A stretch of 5,704 nt of DNA from Chloroflexota bacterium (GTDB taxonomy: Bacteria > Chloroflexota > Anaerolineae > Anaerolineales > Anaerolineaceae). The position numbers and the translations under genes are program-made. Where the stretch lies: the NCBI GenBank assembly GCA_023406965.1, contig JAEXTI010000398.1, positions 1-5,704 of the forward strand. Reading direction: 5' to 3'. Under the pieces are notes generated by a model. That model was not told the DNA's origin. It did no database searches and worked only from the letters and a program-made list of their open reading frames with translations. Within the stretch, counting starts at the first letter, position 1, and each line of letters begins with the position of its first letter. Below are positions 1-5,083 of this stretch, one piece after another.

Positions 1-354
1 ACCTATGTGGCCCGCTATCTGAAAAAGCTGGCAACGCGAATGCATTCGCCCTGCCTGGGCGTGGTGATCAAAGGCGGGGTGGAGGGCATCCAATCTCAGC
101 CAGACAAGGCTATTCGCGGCCTGTTGGATTCATTTTGCGAATTGGGGCGCGGGTTTGGACGGAACGGTCAGTTTGACGCTGAACTGGTACGAAAGCTGGC
201 TCAACCGCTGCGGCTGCCAAAGACGATGCAGATGGGATTGAGTGTGCTGGCCAAGTTTGGCCTTGTGGATACGGGTTGGAATATCTGGCTCAAGCAAAAC
301 GGCGCGTATGACCGCCGCTTTGCGCAGCCGGATTGGGAAAATCAGGGTCAATGA
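1..354 (+). CDS. C-terminal part of a probable flavodoxin-fold NAD(P)H/FMN oxidoreductase (5' truncated by window edge)
   Basis: The reading frame is open to the first base of the window, so about 117 C-terminal residues are seen and the N-terminus, where the FMN-binding loop of this fold would lie, is missing. From memory the visible part resembles the C-terminal region of NAD(P)H-dependent FMN reductase / multimeric flavodoxin (WrbA-like) proteins. The cues are an initial helix YVARYLKKLA, a core strand LGVVIKGGVEGIQ, a segment SFCELGRGFG, an LAQPLRL stretch and an ending with WLKQNGAYDRRFAQP. Such proteins bind FMN and transfer electrons from NAD(P)H to quinones or other acceptors in the cytoplasm; the substrate here cannot be read. 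The stop TGA overlaps the ATG of the next gene by four bases, which suggests translational coupling. A GTG at 7 could serve as a start but has no visible ribosome binding site and would remove the expected fold core. The family call is moderate because no FMN motif can be inspected. Confidence 0.55.
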   Translation, partial: TYVARYLKKLATRMHSPCLGVVIKGGVEGIQSQPDKAIRGLLDSFCELGRGFGRNGQFDAELVRKLAQPLRLPKTMQMGLSVLAKFGLVDTGWNIWLKQNGAYDRRFAQPDWENQGQ

Positions 355-1091
355 CCTACCGTTTTGCCCTGGAAGACCAGGATTTCTCCGATTACGCCTC
401 GGGGCGGGTAATTTACAACCTGCCCGGCGCGCCGGCATTCCCTTTGCGGTTGGCTAGTGAGATTTTTCAGCGCGCGGAGGCTTTGCTGGGCAAAAACCGC
501 CCGCTGGCTCTGTTTGATCCGTGCTGCGGGGCAGCCTATCATCTGTGCGCGTTGGGATTCCTGCATGGGAGCCGGATTCGCTCGATTTTGGCGGCGGACA
601 TCGACGGGCAAGCGGTGGTGACAGCGGAGCGCAATCTGGGCCTGCTGGGGCCGGATGGTCTCAACCGGCGCGAAGCGGAACTGCGTGAGATGCTGAGCCA
701 GTTTGGCAAGACTTCCCATGCGGAAGCCCTGGAGAGTCTGAAAGCGCTGCGCAAGCGGCTGCCGGAGAGGGGCATTCCGGGGATGGTCTTTCGGGTCGAT
801 GCGCTTTCGCCTGAGGCGTTGCAAGCCGGGACGGGGGGCGCGGAGATTGACCTGGTGTTCAGTGATGTGCCCTACGGGCAGTTGAGCGGCTGGCAGGGCG
901 CAGCGGGCGCAGAGCCGCCGCTGTACCGGTTGTTGGAGTCGTTGCGCGCGGTGATCCGCCCAGGGACGGTGGTGGCGATTGCGTCGGATAAGAACCAGAA
1001 GTCGGCGCACCCGGCTTACCAGCGGGCAGAGTACTTCAAGATTGGAAAACGCCAGGTGACCTTGTTGTGCTACAATACCCATAGTACCTAA
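351..1091 (+). CDS. AviRa-family 23S rRNA (guanine-N1) methyltransferase homologue
   Basis: A 246-residue protein that closely resembles AviRa of the avilamycin producer Streptomyces viridochromogenes, a SAM-dependent enzyme that methylates a guanine (G2535) in 23S rRNA and gives avilamycin resistance. The AviRa-specific landmarks appear in order. They are the N-terminal signature APAFPLRLASEIFQRA (residues 27-42), SAM motif I as DPCCGAAY (56-63), then ALGFLH, and the acidic motif ADID (82-85). Next come an insert with RREAELRE and FGKTSHAEALE (106-128), and the catalytic-region motif DLVFSDVPYG (167-176), where other family members have a TDLPYG-like sequence. The length fits the family. The start is the ATG at 351, overlapping the upstream stop; the TTG at 333 would add only six unlike residues. 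The cytoplasmic product presumably acts on rRNA, but the modified base is inferred from the family. No orthosomycin genes lie nearby, so a housekeeping or generic ribosome-protection role is as likely as self-resistance. One oddity is that motif I reads CCGAAY, where AviRa as I recall it has CCGSGY. Confidence 0.88.
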   Translation: MTYRFALEDQDFSDYASGRVIYNLPGAPAFPLRLASEIFQRAEALLGKNRPLALFDPCCGAAYHLCALGFLHGSRIRSILAADIDGQAVVTAERNLGLLGPDGLNRREAELREMLSQFGKTSHAEALESLKALRKRLPERGIPGMVFRVDALSPEALQAGTGGAEIDLVFSDVPYGQLSGWQGAAGAEPPLYRLLESLRAVIRPGTVVAIASDKNQKSAHPAYQRAEYFKIGKRQVTLLCYNTHST

Positions 1092-1125
1092 TCCCACCAA
1101 ATCTTTTGTAGGCAACTTCTAAACT

Positions 1126-2049
1126 ATGGGAAACCCTCAAGGAAAACCCGTTTCATTAACTCGCTTTGCCTGGTTATCCATCGGCGCAGCGGTTGTGACC
1201 ATCGTTCTAAAAATGACCGCTTACCTGATCACAAGCTCAGTGGGCTTGCTGTCGGACGCACTGGAGTCGACCGTCAATCTGGCCGCTGCAATCGTGGCTT
1301 TGATTGTTTTGCGCATCGTGTTAAAACCGGAAAGCGATGAATTTAGCTATGGCTATTCAAAAGCAGAGTATTTCTCTACCGGTTTTGAGGGCGGCATGAT
1401 CTTGCTAGCGGCGGTTGGCATTATTGTCAGCGCCATCCCGCGACTGATTGACCCGGTGCCGTTGGAGCAGGTTGGCCTGGGCCTGATCATCTCTGTGATC
1501 GCCTCACTGATCAACCTGGGCGTGGCCCTGGTGTTAATGCGCGCAGGGAAGAAATATGGTTCGATTACCCTCCAGGCCGACTCGCGGCATCTGATGACGG
1601 ATGTGTGGACCACAGGGGGCGTGTTGGTGGGGATTGCCCTGGTGGGGATTACCGGTTACCAACGCCTGGATCCAATAATCGCTTTACTGGTGGCAGCGAA
1701 TATTGTCTTCACTGGCTACAAGATGTTGGTCCATGCCGGTAAAGGCTTGCTGGATACTTCTCTGCCGCCTGAAGAGATCAAAGAAGTCAAATCCATCCTC
1801 GAAGCCTATCAAGCCCAGGGCGTTGGTTACCATGCACTTCGGTCTCGCCAGGCCGCGGCGAGAAAATTCTTGGTGATTCATCTGCTGGTTCCCGGCTCCT
1901 GGACGGTCAAACAGGGGCATGAGTTGGCGGAACAGATCGAAATCAAGGTTACCAAAGCTATCCCGCAGGTGAGTATGACGACGCACATTGAGCCGTCCGA
2001 AGACCCCCTGGCCCAAACGGATATCTACCTGGACCGAGTTGTCCAGTAA
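1126..2049 (+). CDS. Cation diffusion facilitator (CDF) family divalent metal exporter
   Basis: A 307-residue inner-membrane metal/proton antiporter of the CDF family (relatives FieF/YiiP, ZnT), which moves divalent metal ions out of the cytoplasm. About six hydrophobic segments are visible, roughly at residues 14-36, 38-62, 84-107, 116-138, 160-177 and 181-202, followed by a cytoplasmic C-terminal domain. Family marks are SDALESTVN in helix 2, YGYSKAEYFSTGFEG before helix 3, and ADSRHLMTDVW in helix 5. The transport site would be E47, N51, H155 and D159, compared with D, D, H, D in FieF. The second site seems absent because the histidines FieF has near YGHGKAE are replaced (F73, Y77). The cytoplasmic-domain metal ligands appear kept: H236, H252, H265, H287 and E289 (Asp in FieF). 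Metal specificity is therefore open; zinc, iron or manganese are possible. The ATG at 1126 follows the previous stop by 34 bases with only a weak ribosome binding site and no clear promoter, so readthrough from the methyltransferase gene is plausible. Confidence 0.93.
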   Translation: MGNPQGKPVSLTRFAWLSIGAAVVTIVLKMTAYLITSSVGLLSDALESTVNLAAAIVALIVLRIVLKPESDEFSYGYSKAEYFSTGFEGGMILLAAVGIIVSAIPRLIDPVPLEQVGLGLIISVIASLINLGVALVLMRAGKKYGSITLQADSRHLMTDVWTTGGVLVGIALVGITGYQRLDPIIALLVAANIVFTGYKMLVHAGKGLLDTSLPPEEIKEVKSILEAYQAQGVGYHALRSRQAAARKFLVIHLLVPGSWTVKQGHELAEQIEIKVTKAIPQVSMTTHIEPSEDPLAQTDIYLDRVVQ

Positions 2050-2085
2050 TTTCTGATTCTCTAAGGCTTGAAGGGCGTGAAGCGG

Positions 2086-2880
2086 TTATAACCAGCCTTG
2101 AATCCAGTAGGCGATCATGCCGTAGTATTCATGCAGGCAGTTGGTGGTCAAACTGAGGCTGCTGGCGCTGGGCAGCAGGCGCGTGAGAAATGCGCCAAAA
2201 TCGGGGTTCCACAAGTCCGCCCAACCTTCTTCGGAGACGGCGAAATCAACGGGGAGGGGGACCACCTCCAGTCCCTGCGCTTCGAAGAGGGCCACCGAGC
2301 GGGGCATATGCATGGCAGACGTCACCAGCAGGATGCGGTTGATGCCCTTCTCGCGCAGCATCTCGGCGCTGTAGAGGGCGTCTTCGCGTGTGTTTTGGGA
2401 TTTGTTCTGCAGCCAGATGGCTTCCTCGGGTACACCGGCTAATTGCAGCAGGGCTGACATCTCTTCGGCGGGGGTGGAAGGGCGGTCATCCAACCAGGTG
2501 ATGAAGCCACCGCTTGCCAGCACAGCCGGGGCTTTGCCGTAGCGATATAACTGCGCGGCGTAGAGCACGCGGTCGCCGGCGCTGTTGATCTCCACCATCG
2601 GGCGGGGCGTTTCGGCGGGAATGGTCCCGCCGCCCAGCACTACAATCACCTCGGCGGTGGGGATTTCTGTCGGGGGCAGGTAGCGCCATTCGAGGGAGCG
2701 GGCCAGGCTTTGCGACACCCAGCGGTTGCCCGCCAGGTAAAGGATGAGCACGGCGGCAGCCAGCAGAAGCGTACGCGCTTTGGGGTGCTTGTGCAGCAAA
2801 AGCGCACCCAGGGCCAACAGGAAGCTCAGCCCCAGCGGCTGGATGAATTGCGGAATGGTTTTGGAGAGGAAGACAAACAT
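2086..2880 (-). CDS. Membrane-anchored DUF218 protein of the ElyC/SanA/YdcF type
   Basis: A 264-residue protein with two N-terminal hydrophobic helices (about residues 11-29 and 37-51) followed by a DUF218 (YdcF-like, Rossmann-type) domain. The domain shows its usual order: AEVIVVLGGG (76-85), a middle LASGG (121-125), SQNTREDA (161-168), LLVTSAMHMPRS (184-195) and the closing segment LHEYYGMIAYWIQGW (249-263). The arrangement matches ElyC, an E. coli inner-membrane protein linked to envelope biogenesis and peptidoglycan synthesis under stress, and SanA, linked to vancomycin tolerance. The biochemical reaction of the family is not firmly settled. The catalytic domain probably faces the periplasm or outer surface, as in ElyC. 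The ATG at 2880 has a good GGAG ribosome binding site six bases upstream and a TATAAT element behind it, so it looks like a monocistronic unit. It converges with the CDF gene across only 36 bases and diverges from tsaC. Confidence 0.88.
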   Translation of the reverse strand: MFVFLSKTIPQFIQPLGLSFLLALGALLLHKHPKARTLLLAAAVLILYLAGNRWVSQSLARSLEWRYLPPTEIPTAEVIVVLGGGTIPAETPRPMVEINSAGDRVLYAAQLYRYGKAPAVLASGGFITWLDDRPSTPAEEMSALLQLAGVPEEAIWLQNKSQNTREDALYSAEMLREKGINRILLVTSAMHMPRSVALFEAQGLEVVPLPVDFAVSEEGWADLWNPDFGAFLTRLLPSASSLSLTTNCLHEYYGMIAYWIQGWL

Positions 2881-2886
2881 TGAACG

Positions 2887-2890
2887 CTCC
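2887..2890 (-). promoter_or_regulatory. Ribosome binding site of the DUF218 gene
   Basis: On the minus strand GGAG lies six bases before the ATG at 2880. It is the clearest Shine-Dalgarno sequence in the window and supports that start. Confidence 0.7.
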
Positions 2891-2906
2891 AGAGTAGAAT
2901 GAAAAG

Positions 2907-2912
2907 ATTATA
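2907..2912 (-). promoter_or_regulatory. Predicted -10 element for the DUF218 gene
   Basis: The minus strand reads TATAAT here, a perfect sigma-70 type -10 hexamer preceded by GGGG. It lies 26 bases upstream of the start codon, leaving a short leader that includes the GGAG site. No convincing -35 hexamer is present at 16-18 bases; the sequence at the 17-base spacing reads GGAAAG. The transcription start would be near 2900. Confidence 0.5.
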
Positions 2913-2949
2913 CCCCTGAATTTTTGGTCCTTTCCGCGGCTGGACAATG

Positions 2950-2955
2950 TATAAT
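2950..2955 (+). promoter_or_regulatory. Predicted -10 element for the tsaC-modF operon
   Basis: A perfect TATAAT lies 53 bases upstream of the tsaC ATG and would place the transcript start near 2962. The best upstream match to a -35 is TTGGTC at 2924-2929, but its 20-base spacing is too long for comfort. This is an A/T-rich island in otherwise GC-rich DNA, which supports a real promoter. The DNA between it and the opposing -10 at 2907-2912 is 37 bases, so RNA polymerase binding at one promoter could interfere with the other. Confidence 0.5.
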
Positions 2956-3008
2956 AGCGAGGTCTTCACTCTGGCGCCGGACGCCTCAAAGATACTCTGA
3001 GAATTCTT

Positions 3009-3650
3009 ATGCAAACCACCGTTCTTTCTGCTGCCGACCCCGCCGCCATTCCACAGGCCCTGGCTGTCTTACAGCAAGGCGGGTTGGTAGCTTTTCCAAC
3101 TGATACGGTTTATGGATTAGCCGCCGCCACCTATTCGCGCGCGGCGGTGGAGCGTTTGTTTGAGGCCAAGACCCGCGAGGCCGCCAAAGCCATCGCTGTT
3201 CTGGTTGGGCAGATTGAGCACCTGCGCCAACTAACCCCTGGCATGCCCGAGGCAGCTCGCATTCTGGCAGAGCGCTTTTGGCCCGGCGCGCTGACCCTGG
3301 TGGTGCCCAAATCGCCCAAGCTGCCTGAAAACCTGTCGCCTTACCCGACCATCGGCGTGCGCATGCCCGACCATGCCTTCGCTGTGGCTCTGCTGCGAAG
3401 AGTGGGCCCGCTGGCGACCACCTCGGCCAACCTCTCGGGGCAGGCCAACCCGCTGACGGCGCAGGACGTGCTCGACCAACTGGGCGGGCGTATCGACCTG
3501 ATTCTGGACGGCGGCCCTTGCCCCGGTGGAAAACCATCGACGGTGGTGGACTGCACCCAGGAGCCGCCCGTAGTGCTGCGCGAGGGGGCAATTTCTCCGG
3601 TAGAGATTCACGCTGCGTTGCACCCAACTGGGCCTGTAGCCGCGGCTTGA
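3009..3650 (+). CDS. tsaC: L-threonylcarbamoyladenylate synthase, TsaC/YrdC type
   Basis: A 213-residue cytoplasmic enzyme that makes threonylcarbamoyl-AMP from threonine, bicarbonate and ATP. TsaB/TsaD/TsaE then use the product to form t6A37 on ANN-decoding tRNAs. The YrdC domain fills the protein. Visible marks are FPTDTVYGLAA (29-39), the KxR pair K54 and R56, FWPGALTLVV (90-99), IGVRMPDH (115-122), ATTSANLSG (136-144) and PSTVVDC with VLREGAIS (176-182 and 189-196). The length matches the short TsaC form; the C-terminal Sua5 domain is absent. Where many relatives read KxRP...KPL, this one reads KTREAAKAI (54-62), which loses the proline after R56 and the usual KPL triplet. The ATG at 3009 begins the family's usual N-terminus, although the ribosome binding site before it is weak. 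The stop overlaps the next start by one base, so the two genes should be co-transcribed and translationally coupled. Confidence 0.95.
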   Translation: MQTTVLSAADPAAIPQALAVLQQGGLVAFPTDTVYGLAAATYSRAAVERLFEAKTREAAKAIAVLVGQIEHLRQLTPGMPEAARILAERFWPGALTLVVPKSPKLPENLSPYPTIGVRMPDHAFAVALLRRVGPLATTSANLSGQANPLTAQDVLDQLGGRIDLILDGGPCPGGKPSTVVDCTQEPPVVLREGAISPVEIHAALHPTGPVAAA

Positions 3651-5083
3651 TGGACAACCCGCCCCTGGTGGAACTGCGCGGGGTCAGCGTGCGGCGCGGC
3701 GCGGAGATGCTGTTGGATAACATTGACTGGGTTGTTCAACCGAGCAGCCAGTGGGTGGTGACCGGCCCGAACGGCTCGGGTAAAACTTTGCTGATGCAGG
3801 TGCTGCTGGGCAAGGTTCCGGCGGCCCGCCCCGGAGAAGTGCGCTTTTACGATGCGCAACTCCCGGCGCAGATGGCCCAGGTATCGTTTGAGCAGGCTCA
3901 GCGCATTTTGACCCGCGAGCAGGAACTGGACCTGGCGCGCGGTTTTAGCGGCAGCGAGGACGAAGGCACTACGGTGAGTCAATTTCTGGGCGCTAGGGAT
4001 AGCGACCTGCCCGACCGGTTTGGGCTGCGGGTATTGCTAGACTCGCCTATTTCTGCACTCTCCAACGGCGAGATGCGCAAGGTGCTGCTGATCCGGGCGC
4101 TGGCTTCTCAGCCGCGCTTGCTGATTCTGGATGAGCCTTTTGATGGGCTGGACAGCGCCGCGCGGACCACGCTGGCGGATTTGATCCGCCAGACGGCGGA
4201 GGCTGGCACGCAGATTATCCTGGTGACGCATCACACCGACGAGATCGCCGCGCCATTCACGCACCTGCTGCGGCTGGAGGCGGGGCGAGTGGCTTTTTGC
4301 GGAGAGCGCACGGAGGCATCTGCCGGCGTGGCTGTTGTTGCTGATCGCCCACCCGCGGCACGGGTGGCATTGCCGGGGGAAGATGCTGCGCCGGTGGTGG
4401 AGATGCGCGGGGTGCGCATTACTTACGGCGAGCGAGAGATCATCGCCGGGCTGAATTGGACTGTGCGGCGCGGGGAGCATTGGGCCATTGTGGGGCCGAA
4501 CGGGGCCGGAAAAACCACCCTGCTACGGCTGATCTCCGCCGACCATTTGCAAGCCTACGCCAACGACATCACCCTGTTTGGGCGCAAACGTGGCAGCGGG
4601 GAGAGCATCTGGGAGATCAAGCAGCGTATGGGGGTGCTGTCGCCGGAGTTGCAGTTTCACTACCGCGGAGGGCTGACCGTAGGCGAGGTGGTGCTGTCGG
4701 GGTTCTTCGATTCGGTGGGCTTGTACCGCCGGGCGACTCCGGCGCAGCAGGATCAGGCCGGGGCCTGGCTGGACTTGCTCACTCTGGACGGCGCCGCGGA
4801 ATATGGCAGCCTGTCGTATGGGCAAAAGCGAGTGGTGCTGCTGGCGAGGGCACTGGTCAAGAATCCCGATCTGCTTCTGCTGGACGAACCCTGCCAGGGG
4901 CTGGATCCGGCCAACAGCCGCCGGTTAATCGAGCTGGTTTCGCGGGCAACCGAAGAGCGCGGCACGCAAATTCTGTATGTAACGCACCGCCGTGAGGAAC
5001 TGCCGCGCTGCATCACCCACATCTTGGAGTTTCAGCGCAATGCCGGCGGTTACTGGGTAACCACTTCCCCAATATTGCGTTGA
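3650..5083 (+). CDS. modF: ModF-like protein with two ABC ATPase domains
   Basis: A 477-residue soluble protein of two fused ABC ATPase domains and no membrane segment, matching E. coli ModF (PhrA) in length and detail. Domain 1 has Walker A GPNGSGKT (39-46), the ModF-type segment VSFEQAQRIL (78-87), an EDEGTT acidic patch (103-108), a signature LSNGE (137-141), Walker B LLILDEPFDGLD (157-168) and VTHH (192-195). A linker at about 220-247 follows. Domain 2 has GPNGAGKT (282-289), the ModF-like block NDITLFGRKRGSGESIWEIK (305-324), a signature LSYGQ (388-392), LLLLDEPCQGLD (408-419) and H446. Both signatures depart from LSGGQ in the same way as in E. coli ModF. ModF sits beside molybdate-transport genes in E. 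coli but its function is not established; none of modABC or modE is seen here. The start is the ATG at 3650, overlapping the tsaC stop as TGATG, because upstream codons in frame would overlap tsaC and look unlike protein. The last 34 bases overlap the opposing membrane-protein gene. Confidence 0.87.
   Translation: MDNPPLVELRGVSVRRGAEMLLDNIDWVVQPSSQWVVTGPNGSGKTLLMQVLLGKVPAARPGEVRFYDAQLPAQMAQVSFEQAQRILTREQELDLARGFSGSEDEGTTVSQFLGARDSDLPDRFGLRVLLDSPISALSNGEMRKVLLIRALASQPRLLILDEPFDGLDSAARTTLADLIRQTAEAGTQIILVTHHTDEIAAPFTHLLRLEAGRVAFCGERTEASAGVAVVADRPPAARVALPGEDAAPVVEMRGVRITYGEREIIAGLNWTVRRGEHWAIVGPNGAGKTTLLRLISADHLQAYANDITLFGRKRGSGESIWEIKQRMGVLSPELQFHYRGGLTVGEVVLSGFFDSVGLYRRATPAQQDQAGAWLDLLTLDGAAEYGSLSYGQKRVVLLARALVKNPDLLLLDEPCQGLDPANSRRLIELVSRATEERGTQILYVTHRREELPRCITHILEFQRNAGGYWVTTSPILR

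Noticed and set aside
333..350. TTG at 333 as the start of the AviRa homologue
   Set aside because: It adds six residues that do not resemble the family, while the ATG at 351 gives a typical N-terminus and a standard ATGA overlap.
7..354. GTG at 7 as a genuine start of the first gene
   Set aside because: The frame is open to base 1, there is too little upstream sequence to show a ribosome binding site, and the resulting protein would lack most of the expected fold.
348..1115. Long antisense reading frame opposite the AviRa homologue
   Set aside because: Rich in Arg, Gln and Pro with no motif; a typical shadow of a GC-rich gene. The plus-strand protein has clear family motifs.
1092..1125. 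Separate promoter for the CDF gene
   Set aside because: The 34-base gap shows no -10/-35 pair; the AT-rich ATCTTTTGTA stretch does not match a consensus hexamer at a sensible spacing.
2063..2099. Inverted repeat AAGGCT/AGCCTT as a terminator between the converging CDF and DUF218 genes
   Set aside because: Only six base pairs with a 25-base loop and no T-run on either strand; half of it lies inside the DUF218 coding sequence.
3119..3150. Complementary GCC/GGC-rich runs early in tsaC as a regulatory hairpin
   Set aside because: The pairing is imperfect and comes from alanine-rich coding in GC-rich DNA.
3518..3649. 44-residue N-terminal extension of the ModF-like protein
   Set aside because: It would overlap the end of tsaC in another frame, looks compositionally random, and the ATG at 3650 begins a normal ATPase domain.
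3007..3723. Long antisense reading frame opposite tsaC
   Set aside because: Low-complexity Arg/Ala/Pro composition with no recognisable domain, lying opposite a well-supported enzyme gene.
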